DNA from: Astropecten irregularis
Lineage: Eukaryota > Echinodermata > Asteroidea > Paxillosida > Astropectinidae
DNA: 64,000 bases
Assembly (NCBI GenBank): GCA_963971285.1
Contig: OZ020246.1
Coordinates: 16,723,217 to 16,787,216 of the forward strand
Direction: 5' to 3'
Shown piece after piece: positions 31,659-44,520 of this stretch (the stretch's first letter is position 1; each line of letters starts with the position of its first letter). The translations under genes were made by a program, and so were the position numbers. The notes under the pieces were generated by a model. The model was given only the letters and a program-made list of their open reading frames with translations. It was not told where the DNA came from and did no database searches.

Positions 31659-34569
31659 ATGGAAGTCACGAATTGTCTAGTGGTCTGTCTCTTGATTAGC
31701 TGGACATTTTGTGCAGGCAACGCTGCCATCCACAGCGACAAAACCGTGCCGGATGTTCACAGTGAATCAACAAGCGCCGAAAATACTGACCAACGCCTTC
31801 GCGGCCAGTACATCAGCGAACAATCCGATTCCGAGAAAGCCGTGTCCTCCGATGCTGTAGGTCCATCCAAGGACAGTGCTGAGGCCCGCCCGGTCGTCGG
31901 TGAAAAAGCCAAACGAATTCTTATCATGGACTGCCTGATGGACGGGAGTCACACTCATATCCAGCGGCTGATGGCCAGAGAACTGGCCTCTAGGGGCCAT
32001 AATGTGACCTGGCTGACCACCGACGCTCTCATGTACTGGCCGACGGAGAGAGACAGGGAACTCATGCATTTTAGAGTGATCCAGACATCTGTAACTGAGG
32101 ACATCCTCAAGAACTTTTTCGAATTCTGGACGCGAAAGGCCCTCAGCGGAGAGCTCTCTTCGTTTAGCTGGTAAGTTATTCCAAAGACTCACTGTTCTCA
32201 ATTAAGAAACAAGCAAACAAACAAAAACAGTCGCGTGTGAGAAATTTAATTTCTATGTCTAAAAACTACTGTAAGAAAGCTGATTTTAAGGCAAAGCAGG
32301 GAATTTGCGTATAGCAACGAGGTAAAATGTTACGTGGGGCAAACCGAAGGGGAATCCTGGCAATGCATGCGTGGAGGTGCGTGATTTTGAAGTACGTGGG
32401 TCACGTTCTTTACACGTGGTTCTTATATGTGGTTCAACAATGATGTGAACTGTCATACTAATGTCCCTTTGAAAGACTCCCAAACATATTTTGCTTCCTT
32501 AAGTGACCCATAAGTCCACATGATAGTGTCATGTGGTACACAATCTTCACTGGGCAAGTTATCTCGCTTTGATTAGGTTTTATTGTCTCCCACACTACGT
32601 CCTCTCTGAGCAGGTACATCAAGATGTGGCTCGGATGGTTTGAAGAATATGCGAAAAAACTGCTTGCAAGTATCAGATTTAATGCCCGGGAGATGCTCTT
32701 TAATCCGGATTACGATGAGCTCCGTGCTACCAACTTTGACATGGTTTTATGCGAAGTTATGTTCCCGATGTGCGCCTCAGTGGCCCACGATGTTCTAAAA
32801 GTGCCCTTCATCAACACCATCAATGGCGGTTTTCTCGGCACGCGATACAGTAGATGGTACCACCAACCGAGTCCCTTATCCTATGTGCCCGAGTTTCTCA
32901 CAAATTCGACAGACACCATGACTTTCCCGCAACTTGTGAGAAACTTCCTGACACACTTGTCATCATTGGTCATATACGATTACGTCATGTTCATCCAGCT
33001 GGACAAGTTTAGGGCCGAATACGGCCTAGACGTCAGCACGGGAACCAGGGAGCTTATGTCCCGAGCGGAGCTCAACCTGTACAACTGGGATTTCTCCCTG
33101 GAGTTCCCGAGGCCAATCACGCCCAATTCCATCATGATAGGCGGACTGACCATCACCAAGCCCAAACCTCTGTCCAAGGTAAAATGACACAAGACCAATA
33201 TTATAACTCTGATAAGATCTAATAACTCATGAACCGATGCTACATGAAGATCAGTCAATAAACCGAAACACTTTCAGGTTAAGTTTCTTATCCGGTTATA
33301 TCGTTCCAGGATATTGAAGAGTTCGTGCAAGGATCCGGCGAACATGGCGTCGTTATTTTCTCGGTCAGTACTCTATTGAATGTCATGGACTTGGACATGG
33401 CCAACATGATCGGTGGCGCACTGGCTCAGCTGCCTCAACGCGTCATCTGGAAGTACGTTGGGGAAGAGAAGCCGACAGCACTGGGCAACAATACCCTGGC
33501 TATACCCTGGATCTCACAGCAAGACCTGCTAGGTAAGTCTAGAGAAACGGGACAGTTTACAACATTATATGGTGGTGAACTATGCCAAAAATCCTCAGCA
33601 TGGCCGCTATGGATGTTATGGTGGAGTAAGTGAGATGTCGAATGCGAGTTTATCATTTCTACTTTTTTCTATTGTTACCTGTAGCCCATGAGAAAACTCG
33701 TCTCCTGATCTACCACGGCGGCTTGAACGGAGGCTACGAGGCCATGTACTACGGTGTCCCTATTCTTGGCATCCCCATGTTCGCCGACCAGATAGACATT
33801 ATGGTCCGTCTCAAGAATCGCGTTGGAATGGCCCAATACTTCCCCGATGGCATGCGGGGCCTGACAACGGAGAAACTTTACCAGGGCATTCAAGAAGTCC
33901 TGGGCAACCCCTCGTGAGTATATCTGTCTATCTATCTATCTCCCCAAAGGCCTAAGTGAACGGGTCAGAGGAGAAACATTCAGTACTTCGTGACGTGTTG
34001 AGACTGAATCCGAGTCTAGCTATGGACCTTGGAAGGGAAAGGGTCTGCCTCATCTCTCTACGTGTTCAGGGTTCTCTCGTTCCAAGTTGGAGCGCCATTT
34101 TCTTGTTAAAAGCAGAAGGGGAACTACAGATTGTTGCGCCACCAAAATGCGCTTCGGATTGAACTGAGCTTCAGGCGAGGCTTTTCAAAGGGCATTTGTT
34201 GATTTCTGTAACAAGCTTCACCGGGAGGGTATAATTAAATAGGAGTTGTATTTGAATTAAGGGCTTTTAAGCATACGTTTCGTTTTTATCCCCCTGATGA
34301 CTAGATATCGCGAGAACGCCCAGAAAGCATCCCGTCAGTTACGGGACGTGGAGGCGATGGAGCAGGGCCTCCCATTGAATCGGACGGCCCGCTGGATCGA
34401 GTACGCCATAGAGCACGGTACTGCACACCTACGAACAGGAGCGGATAACATGGCCTGGTACCAGCTTATACTTCTGGATGTGATGGGAGTCTATGTCGTA
34501 GTATTTGCTGCTTTGGTGTACCTCGTAAGAAGATGTTGGTACGCACTCTGCACTCGCTCTCACTCCTAA
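31659..34569 (+). CDS. UDP-glycosyltransferase (UGT), tandem gene 2
   Basis: Exons 31659-32170, 32614-33178, 33310-33532, 33685-33913 and 34305-34569 join without stops to 597 residues. The signal peptide differs slightly from gene 1 (SWTFCAG). Most replacements fall in the acceptor half: TDALMYW, VIQTSVTEDILKNFFEF, and AKKLLASIRFNAREM at the start of exon 2. The donor half (exons 3 and 4) is almost unchanged apart from ALAQ, ADQIDIMV and GNPS. The catalytic His, the Glu at the dyad position and the UGT signature are kept. The tail ends RCWYALCTRSHS. Intron 1 (443 bp) carries the empty target site of the element found in gene 5. Confidence 0.9.
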
Positions 34570-36559
34570 AGGTCCGACTCAGAGTTTCTTCTATTCTTCT
34601 TTCAGTTCAGACGCTTTGAAGTAGAGCATCAGAGCTTGATGTACCTCAACTCGCAGATAGACGTTTTAGTGCAGGGTACCATATAAATATTCCCTGGAAA
34701 TAATACTGATAATAACAAACATATTAAGAATGTTTGTTCTGAAGCTACATGATAAGTCCCGGAAAAAAATCTAGGCAACATTAATGTTAATAATAACATA
34801 ATACCTATATAGGCCTATATACCTATTACACGACCTCACGTTTCGACGTGTTTTAGCAAAGGCCAAAAGAGCATGGGCTCGCGGTGCCTTTAGAGATATA
34901 CAAACGTCCTAGAGTAAAAATCTCAGTATCAAAAGGTAGCATTATACATTGTGACGCCACGAAAATCTTTGACGTTAGTTAAACGCGTTATTTGTTTTAC
35001 GTGCATTATAGTACCGTATGTTTTTAAAAGAAACGGTGTATATACACATACGGACACACACGCTAACGTGAGGTAATTATGGGCGGGGTCTCAGGCAAAT
35101 TAATTTTCATAGAAGGAGGTACTATTGTTGCTTTTTGTTCAGTACAGTCTGCTACACATTATGTAAGCTGCACACTATCTTTGTTAGTGGTTTTTAAATA
35201 TAAAATGACAGTTATTCTAAAAACAAAAAAGGAGAAGATAAAGAGGTAAGCAAATTTTAAAAATTCAAATCGGAGTTCTTAATTCAAGGGATTTTCAATT
35301 TTTCACCAATTAATATATGTCTACAGTCAGTATGTCAAACGTACAGTATACGGGCGTGGGTAGGCACGCACGTCATATTAGTGACTGTAAGTTTACTTTG
35401 GACTAAACTACGAGGACTTTCCTCTGTCCTCACAGCAACAGTGTCCTCACAGCTCGTTGGTGACAGTGGTTTACAGGCACACGCATAATGTTATAATAAT
35501 GTTACTATTTGATTTAAAACGGTAACGTTTAATATTGGCAAGATAATTCTGTTAAAGAACCACTTTAGTTTTATAGCGTTTCGAATATTAAACGTAACCT
35601 TGATGTTATATTGCATATTTTATAGATACATGGAATTGGATATTGTCTTTAAGGCATAGTTTCGGATTTGATGATAAGTTTAATACATAGAGCCGACCGC
35701 GGCTAACTGAGGCACGGTCGCTCTGTTTGCCTTTGATCAGGCTACATAATGCACTTGTGCAGCAGTGACCAGTCACTGACAAAATAACCATCTTGACCGT
35801 AACTGCTACTTGGAAAGGTCTAGGAATTGAAGTCCTGAGTTTACGGCTATTAAAAATAGATGTAATATGTGTTGGAAGTTCGTTAAAGATATACACAAGT
35901 AAATAAAGTTAGTGTCATCTTTGCAAGATTCCTAATTCCGTTTTGTTGAATTAATAACCATTAAAAAAAAACCCATTTGTGTACTGTTAACCGCCTCATC
36001 CATTCACTTACATACACAAGGCCATCCACGTTGTGGTTAACAACTACACAATGCTTGGATAATTTCACTAATTTTGTAGCTCTATGGCACTTCCTATTGT
36101 CCAAACTTGGGAAATATTTGTGCAAAGTACCGGTAAAGTCCGGCAGTGCAATGGTGATGCGTAATGATGCGTTCGCTACCGCTGCATCGCGCAAGAAAAC
36201 TTAAGGAAATAAGGTAAAATGGTAGAATTAAACTCACTTTTTCATTTAGGACAATTATTTCTAATACATGTTAATTTAATTCAAAATATTATACGCCTAG
36301 AGTATCTTATCGTATCGCACGTAGGCCCATATTGTATTGATTTATCAATACATTTTATTTTTTGGAGAAAAGCTATGACCGTTAGTATACCCAATAGAAT
36401 AACGTACAGTACATAATGCATTCAGATATATACCTGTACATTACACAAAAATAATATTTTGAAAAGAAACGTGGTATCGTCCACGTCTTATCAAAACATA
36501 TTGTGCCCTATATAGCAATTAGAATGGAACACCCCGCGTAAATGGTAGATTCTCATTCC
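34570..36559. other. Intergenic region UGT gene 2 to gene 3 (duplicated block)
   Basis: Nearly the same sequence follows gene 3 at 39596-41664, with small indels, so the gene-plus-flank unit of about 5.1 kb was duplicated recently. Conserved open frames here (for example 35606-35896 on -) are shared only because the DNA was copied. They have no recognised domain, and I do not call genes. Confidence 0.65.
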
Positions 36560-36885
36560 TCATACTTATTATGCTAATGAGGGTCACGAAGGACCGTAAT
36601 CCGGCCATCTGATTGGTTGAGAAGTCTCGAAAAATTAGAGAAAATGCTAAACTGCTTTCCCACTGACTTCTTACGACTGAGCTTTCGATTCGTCACGGTA
36701 AAACACAGAGGACGGGTAGTCGACAGCTCGTGACTGACGGTCCTCACCAAACCTACAAGCTCCTGCCCCGTGGTAATGATTTTATAGGCCGTGTCGAATC
36801 TCCCGAGGTAGGACCGTTTAATTCTACGAGAAGCGGTATTCACACCGATCGTGTACGTGTATTGTCGTATACGGAGTTCAAAGTC
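36560..36885 (+). promoter_or_regulatory. 5' flank / probable promoter and leader of UGT gene 3
   Basis: Matches the flanks of genes 4 and 5, not those of genes 1 and 2: AGGGTCACGAAGGACCG, CACAGAGGACGGGTAGTCGA, TACGAGAAGCGGTATTCACA. An inverted CCAAT motif (GATTGGTT) lies at about 36612, roughly 270 bp before the ATG, and is shared with gene 4. The ATG context AAAGTCATGG is favourable for initiation. The transcription start is unknown. Confidence 0.45.
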
Positions 36886-39595
36886 ATGGAAGTCAAGAAT
36901 TGGCTAGTGGTCTGTCTCTTGATTTACTGGACATTAATTAGTGCCGGTGACACTGCCATCCACAGCGACAAAACTCTGCCGGATGTTCACAGTGAATCAA
37001 CAAGCGCTGAAAATACTGACCAACGCCTTCACGGCCAGTACATCAGCGAACAATCCGATTCCGAGAAAGCCGTGTCCTCCGATGCTGTAGGTCCATCCAA
37101 GGACAGGGCTGAGGCCCGCCCGGTCGTAGGTGGAAAAGCCAAACGAATTCTTATCATGGACTGCCTGATGGACGGGAGTCACACTCATATCCAGCGGCTG
37201 ATGGCCAGAGAACTGGCCTCGAGGGGCCATAATGTGACCTGGCTGACCGTCGACGCTCTCATGTACTGGCCGACGGAGAGAGACAGGGAACTCATGCATT
37301 TCAGAGTGATCAAAACATCCGTAACTGAGGAAACCCAGAAGAATTTTCTCGAATTCTGGACAAGAAATGCTCTCAGCGGAGAGCTCTCTTCGTTTAGCTG
37401 GTAAGTTATTCCAAAGACTCATTGTTCTCAATTTAGAAACAAGCAAACAAATAAAAACAGTCACTTGTGAAAATTTGATTTCGATGTCCAACTATAACGA
37501 GAAAGCTGATTTTAAGCGACTGGTAAGTCCGCATGACAGTGCCATGCATACACAATATTCACTGGACAAGTTATCTAGCTTTGGGTTTTATTGTATCCCA
37601 TCCCCTCTGAGCAGGTACTTCAAGATGTGGCTCGGTTGGATTGAAGAATATGCGAACAAACTGCTTGCAAATACCAGAATTGCAGCCCGTGATATGCTCT
37701 TTAATCCGGATTACGATGAGCTCCGTGCTGCCAACTTTGACATGGTTTTATGCGAAGTTATGTTCCCGATGTGCGCCTCAGTGGCCCACGATATTCTGAA
37801 AGTGCCCTTCATCAACACCATCAATGGCGGTTTTCTCGGCACGCGATACAGTAGATGGTACCATCAACAGAATCCCTTATCCTATGTGCCCGAGTTTCTC
37901 ACAAGTTTGACGGACACCATGATTTTCCCGCAACGTGTGAGAAACTTTCCGATTCACTTGGCGTCCTTGATCATCTACGATAACGTCCTGTTCATCCAGC
38001 TGGACAAGTTTAGGGCCGAATACGGCCTAGACGTCAGCACGGGAACCAGGGAGCTTATGTCCCGGGCGGAGCTCAACCTGTACAACTGGGATTTCGCTCT
38101 GGAGTTCCCGAGGCCAATCACGCCCAATTCCATCATGATAGGCGGACTGACCATCACCAAGCCCAAACCTCTGTCCAAGGTAAAATGACACAAGACCAAT
38201 TTTATAACTCTGATAAGATGTAACAACTCATGAACCGATGCTACATGAAGATCAGTCAACTTTATAAACCAAAACACTTTCAGATTAAGTTTCTTATCCG
38301 GTTATATTGTTCCAGGATATTGAAGAGTTCGTGCAAGGATCCTGCGAACATGGCGTTGTTATTTTCTCGGTCAGTACTCTGTTGAATGTCATGGACTTGG
38401 ACATGGCCAACATGATCGGTGGCGCACTGGCTCGGCTGCCTCAACGCGTCATCTGGAAGTACGTTGGGGAAGAGAAGCCGACAGCACTGGGCAACAATAC
38501 CCTGGCTATCCCCTGGATCTCACAGCAAGACCTGCTAGGTAAGTCTAGAGAAACGGGACAGTTTACAACATTATATGGTGGTGAACTATGCCACAAATCA
38601 TCAGCATGGCCGCTATGGATGTTATGGTGGAGTAAGTGAGATGTCGAATGCGAGTTTATCATTTCTACTTGTTTCTATTGTTACCTACAGCCCATGAGAA
38701 AACTCGTCTCCTGATCTACCACGGAGGCTTGAACGGAGGCTACGAGGCCATGTACTACGGTGTCCCTATTCTCGGCATCCCCATGTTCGCCGACCAGATA
38801 GACATCATGGTCCGTCTCAAGAATCGCGTTGGAATGGCCCAATACTTCCCCGATGGCATGCGGGGCCTGACGACGGAGGAACTATACCAGGGCATTCAAG
38901 AAGTCCTGGGCAATCCCTCGTGAGTACCCGGTATATATCTGTCTGTTCTATCTCCCCATAGGCCTAAGTGAACGGGTTTATCAGAGGAGAAACATTCAGT
39001 ACTTCTTGACGTGCTGAGACTGAATCCGAGTCTAGCTATGGACCTTGGAAGGGAAAGGGTCTGCCTCGTCTCTCTACGTGTTCAGGGTTTTGTTCTCTCG
39101 TTCCCAGTTGGAGCCCCATTTTCTTGTTAAAAACAGAAGGGGAACTACAGATTGTTGCGCCACCAATCTGCGCTTCGGATTGAACTGAGCTTCAGGCAAG
39201 GCTTTTCAAAGGGCCTATTTTGCATTCTGTAACTAGCTTCATCGGGAGGGTATAATTAAATTGGAGTTGTATTTGAATTAAGAGCTTTTAAGCAACCATA
39301 CGTTTCGTTTATATTTCCCCTGATGACTAGATATCGCGAGAACGCCCAGAAAGCATCCCGTCAGTTACGGAACATGGAGGCGATGGAGCAGGGCCTCCCA
39401 TTGAATCGGACGGCCCGCTGGATCGAGTACGCCATAGAGCACGGTACTGCACACCTACGGACAGGAGCGGATAACATGGCCTGGTACCAGCTTTTAATTA
39501 TGGATGTGATGGGAGTCTATGTCGTAGTATTTGCTGCGTTGGTGTACCTCATGAAAAGATGTTGGTACGCACTCTGCACTCGCTCTCACTCCTAA
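36886..39595 (+). CDS. UDP-glycosyltransferase (UGT), tandem gene 3 (mosaic)
   Basis: Exons 36886-37400, 37615-38179, 38316-38538, 38691-38919 and 39331-39595 give 598 residues. One extra codon in the signal peptide (YWTLISAG) is shared with genes 4 and 5. Intron 1 (214 bp) resembles gene 4. Introns 3 (152 bp) and 4 (411 bp), the RSHS tail and the 3' flank resemble gene 2. The gene therefore looks like a recombinant between the two subfamilies, with the switch inside or near exon 2. Private changes in the acceptor half include the exon-2 start (YFKMWLGW), YANKLLANTRIAARDM and YHQQNPL. The signature, the His and the Glu are intact. Confidence 0.9.
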
Positions 39596-41664
39596 AGGTC
39601 CGAGTCAGAGTTTCTTCGATTCTTCTTTCAGTTCCGACGCTTTGAAGTAGAGCATCAGAGCTTGATGTACCTCAACTCGCAGATAGACGTTTTAGTGCAG
39701 GGTACCATATAAATATTCCCTGGAAATAATACTGATAATAACAAACATGTTAAGTATGTTTGTTCTGAAGCTACATGATAAGTTTCGGAAAAAAATCTAT
39801 ATAGGCAACATTAATGATAATAATAACATAATACCTATATAGGCCTATATACCTATTACACGACCTCACGTTTCGACGTGTTTTAGCAAAGGCTAAAAGA
39901 GCAAGGGCTCGCGGTGCCTTTAGAGATATACAAAGTTTAACGTCATAGAGTACAAATCTCAGTATAAAAAGGTAGCATTTTACATTGTGACGCCACGAAA
40001 ATCTTTGACGAGTTGGTTAAACGCGTTATTTGTTTTACGTGCATTATAGTACCGTATGTTTTTTATAAGAAACGGTGTATATACACAAACGGACACACAC
40101 GCTAACGTGAGGTAATTATGGGCGGGGTCTCAGGCAAATTAATTTTCATAGAAGGAGGTACTATTGTTGCTTTTTGTTCAGTACAGTCTGCTACACATTA
40201 TGTAAGCTGCACACTATCTTTGTTAGTGGTTTTTAAATATAAAATGACAGTTATTCTAAAAACAAAAAAGGAGAAGATAAAGAGGTAAGCAAATTTTAAA
40301 AATTTAAATCGGAGTTCTTAATTCAAGGGATTTTCAATTTTTCAACAACTTAATATTATGTCTACAGTCAGTACGTCAAACGCACAGTATACGGGCGTGG
40401 GTAGGCACGTACGTCATATTAGTGACTGTAAGTTTACTTTGGACTAAACTACGCGGACTTTCCTCTGTCCTCACAACAACCGTGTCCTCACAGCTCGTTT
40501 TGGACAGTGGTTACAGGCACACGCATATGTTATAATAATGTTACTATTTGATTTAAAACGGTTACGTTTAATATTGGCAAGATAATTCTGTTAAAGAACC
40601 ACTTTAGTTTAATAGCGTTTCGCATAGGCCTAAATGTAACCTTGATGTTCTATTGCATATTTTATAGATACATGGAATTGGATATTGTCTTTAAGGCATA
40701 GTTTCGGATTTGATGATAAGTTTAATACATAGAGCCGACCGCGGCTAACTGAGGCACGGTCGCTCTGTTTGCCTTTGATCAGGCTACAGAATGCACTTGT
40801 GCAGCAGTGACCAGTCACTGACAAAATAACCATCTTGACCGTAACTGCTACTTGGAAAGGTCTAGGAATTGAAGTCCTGAGTTTACGGCTATTAAAAATA
40901 GATGTAATATGTGTTTGAAGTTCGTTAAAGATATACACAAGTAAATAAAGTTAGTGTCATCTTTGCAAGATTCCTAATTCCGTTTTGTTGAATTAATAAC
41001 CATAAAAAAAACCCATTTGTGTACTGTTTACCGCCTCATCCATTCACTTACATACACAAGGCCATCCACGTTGTGGTTAACAACTACACAATGCTTGGAT
41101 AATTTCACTATTTTTGTAGCTCTATGGCACTTCCTATTGTCCGAACTTGGGCAATATTTGTGCAAAGTACCGGTAAAGTCCGGCAGTGCAATGGTGATGC
41201 GTAATGATGCGTTCGCCACCGCTGCATCGCGCAAGAAAACTTGGGGAAATAAGGTTAAATGGTAAAATTCAACTTACTTTTTCATTTAGGACAATTATTT
41301 CTAATACATGTTAATTTAATTCAAAATATTATACGCCTAGAGTATCTTATCGTATCACACGTATATAGGCCCATATTGTTTTGATTTATCAATACATTTT
41401 TTTTTTGGGAAAAGCTATGACCGTTAGTATACCCAATAGAATAATAAAAAGGACCTATACACAGTCATAATAAACAAAGATGTACGTACATTTACGAAAA
41501 ACGTACAGTACATATGCATTCAGATATACCTGCACATTACACACAAATAATATTTTGAAAAGAAAAGTGGTATCGTCCACGTTTTATCAAAACATATTGT
41601 GCCCCTATAGCAATTAGAATGGAACACCCCGCGTTAATGGTAGATTCTCATTCCCCATACTTAT
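39596..41664. other. Intergenic region UGT gene 3 to gene 4 (duplicated block)
   Basis: Second copy of the block at 34570-36559. An insertion near 41440-41520 (GACCTATACACAGTCATAAT, AAAACGTACAGTACATATGC) is shared with the flank before gene 5 but absent before gene 3. No gene was recognised. Confidence 0.6.
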
Positions 41665-41994
41665 TATGGTAATGAGGGTCACGAAGGACCGTAATCCGGC
41701 CATCTGATTGGTTGAGAAGTCTCGAAAAATTAGAGAAAATGCTAAACTGCTTTCCCACTGAATTTTTACGACTGAGCTTTCGATTCGTGACGGTAAAACA
41801 CAGAGGACGGGTAGTCGACAGCTCGTGACTGACGGTCCTCACCAAACCTACAAGCTCCTGCACCGTGGTAATGATTTTATAGGCCGTGTCGAATCTCCCG
41901 AGGACGGACCGTTTAATATTATACCAGTAATCCTACGAGAAGCGGTATTCACACCGACCGTGTAAGTGTATTATCGTATACGGAGTACAAAGTC
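41665..41994 (+). promoter_or_regulatory. 5' flank / probable promoter and leader of UGT gene 4
   Basis: Same type as that of gene 3, including the inverted CCAAT motif GATTGGTT near 41706, plus an extra ATTATACCAGTAATCC segment shared with gene 5. The ATG context is AAAGTCATGG. Confidence 0.45.
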
Positions 41995-44520
41995 ATGGAA
42001 GTCAAGAATTGGCTAGTGGTCTGTCTCTTGATTTGCTGGACATTAATTAGTGCCGGTGACACTGCCATCCACAGCGACAAAACTCTGTCGGATGTTCACG
42101 GTGAATCAACAAGCGCTGAAAATACTGACCAACGCCTTCGCGGCCGGTACATCAGCGAACAATCCGATTCCGAGAAAGCCGTGTCCTCCGATGCTGTAGG
42201 TCCATCCAAGGACAGGGCTGAGGCCCGCCCACTCGTAGGTGAAAAAGCCAAACGAATTCTTATCATGGACTGCCTGATGGACGGGAGTCACACCCATATC
42301 CAGCGGCTGATGGCCAGAGAACTGGCCTCGAGGGGCCATAATGTGACCTGGCTGACCGTCGAATCTCTCATGTACTGGCCGACGGAGAGAGACAGGGAAC
42401 TCATGCATTTCAGAGTGATCAAAACATCCGTAACTGAGGAAACCCAGAAGAATTTTCTCGAATTCTGGACACGAAAAGCTCTCAGCGGAGAGCTCTCTTC
42501 GTTTAGCTGGTAAGTTATTCCAAAGACTCATTGTTCTCAATAAAAACAAGCAAACAAATACCTTCACTTGTGAAAATCTGATTTCAATGTCCAACTATTA
42601 TGAGAAAGCTGATTTTAAGCGACTGGTATAGTCCGCATGACAGTGCCATGCATACACAATATTCACTGGACAAGTTATCTAGCTTTGGGTTTTATTGTAT
42701 CCCATCCCCTCTGAGCAGGTACATCAAGATGTGGCTCGGTTGGATTGAAGAATATGCGAAACCATTGCTTGCAAATATCAGAATTGCAGCCCGGGAGATG
42801 CTCTTTAATCCGGATTATGATGAGCTCCGTGCTGCCAACTTTGACATGGTTTTATGCGAAGTTATGTTCCCGATGTGCGCCTCAGTGGCCCACGATATTC
42901 TGAAAGTGCCCTTCATCAACACCATAAATGGCGGTTTTCAGGGCACGCGATACAGTAGATGGTACCATCAACCGAGTCCCTTATCCTATGTGCCCGAGTT
43001 TCTCACAAGTTTGACGGACACCATGACTTTCCCGCAACGTGTGAGCAACTTTCTGACGCACTTGGCGTCCTTGATCATCTACGATTACGTCCTGTTCATC
43101 CAGCTGGACAAGTTTAGGGCCGAATATGGCCTAGACGTCAGCACAGGAACCAGGGAGCTTATGTCCCGGGCGGAGCTCAACCTGTACAACTGGGATTTCG
43201 TCCTGGGGTTCCCGAGACCAATCCAGCCCAATTCCATCATGATAGGCGGACTGACCACCACCAAGCCCAAACTACTTTCCAAGGTAAAATGACACAATAC
43301 CAATATTACAACTCTGACAAGATGTAACAACTTATTAACCGATGGTACATGAAGATCAGTCAATAAACCGAAACACGTTCAGGTTAAGTTTCTTATCCGG
43401 TTATATCGTTCCAGGATATTGAAGAGTTCGTGCAAGGATCCTGCGAACATGGCGTCGTTATTTTCTCGGTCAGTACTCTGTTGAATGTCATGGACTTGGA
43501 CATGGCCAACATGATCGGTGGCGCACTGGCTCGGCTGCCTCAACGCGTCATATGGAAGTACGTAGGGGAAGAGAAGCCGACAGCACTGGGCAACAATACC
43601 CTGGCTATCCCCTGGATCTCACAGCAAGACCTGCTTGGTAAGTCTAGAGAAGAAACCTGACAGTACAATAATGTCACAATTAACCCCTCGTGCTAGCCAC
43701 AAATCCCTGCAGCACGACCGATATTGACTGAGTTGCTTACTAGACCATTTGGAATATGAAAATGATATACTTCCCGGGAAGATGTTCCAGGAAGATGTCA
43801 AATGCGAGATTATCCGTTTTATTATTATTTTTTCTTTTATACCTGTAGCCCATGAGAAAACTCGTCTCCTGATCTACCACGGCGGCTTAAACGGAGGCTT
43901 CGAGGCCATGTACTACGGTGTCCCTATTCTTGGCATCCCCATGTTCTCCGACCAGATAGACATCATGGTCCGTCTTAAGAATCGCGTAGGAATGGCCCAA
44001 TATTTCCCCGATGGCATGCGGGGCCTGACCATGGAGAAACTTTACCAGGGCATTCAAAAAGTCCTGAGCAATCCCTTGTGAGTATATCTGTGAGTGAATG
44101 GGTTTATCAGATGAGAGCATTCAGTTCTTCATCTGTGCTGCTACATCGGGAGGTTCTGGGTTCATAGTACATTAAGTTGTATTTAAATTTTTTTTTTTTA
44201 AGCAGCCATACGTTTCGTTTATATTTCCCCTGATGACTAGATATCGCGAGAACGCCCAGAAAGCATCCCGTCAGTTACGGGACGTGGAGGCGATGGAGCA
44301 GGGCCTCCCATTGAATCGGACGGCCCGCTGGATCGAGTACGCCATAGAGCACGGTACTGCACACCTACGAACAGGAGCGGATAACATGGCCTGGTACCAG
44401 CTTATATTTCTGGATGTGATGGGAGTCTATGTCGTAGTAATTGCTGCTTTGGTGTACCTCATGAGAAGATGCTGGTATACGCACTCGATCCGCTCTCCTG
44501 CCTTGGGCGCTTTGAAGTAG
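41995..44520 (+). CDS. UDP-glycosyltransferase (UGT), tandem gene 4
   Basis: Exons 41995-42509, 42719-43283, 43415-43637, 43849-44077 and 44241-44520 give 603 residues. Introns 3 (211 bp) and 4 (163 bp) and the long tail RSPALGALK define the gene 4/5 type. Acceptor-half changes include VESLMYW, FQGTRYSRW in place of FLGTRYSRW, and VLGFPRPIQPN in place of ALEFPRPITPN. The signature region reads LNGGFEAMYYG (Phe for Tyr) and FSDQ. Near the end of exon 4, VLSNP replaces VLGNP. No stops or frame breaks were seen. Confidence 0.9.

Noticed and set aside
33325..33633. Read-through open frame from UGT exon 3 into intron 3 in genes 2 and 3
   Set aside because: Retention would remove the UGT signature; the donor GGTAAGT is strong, and the frame stays open by chance in recently duplicated introns.
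35606..35896. Open frame conserved between the flanks of UGT genes 2 and 3 (also 40630-40938)
   Set aside because: Conservation is explained by recent duplication of the whole flank; small indels lie nearby and no domain is visible.
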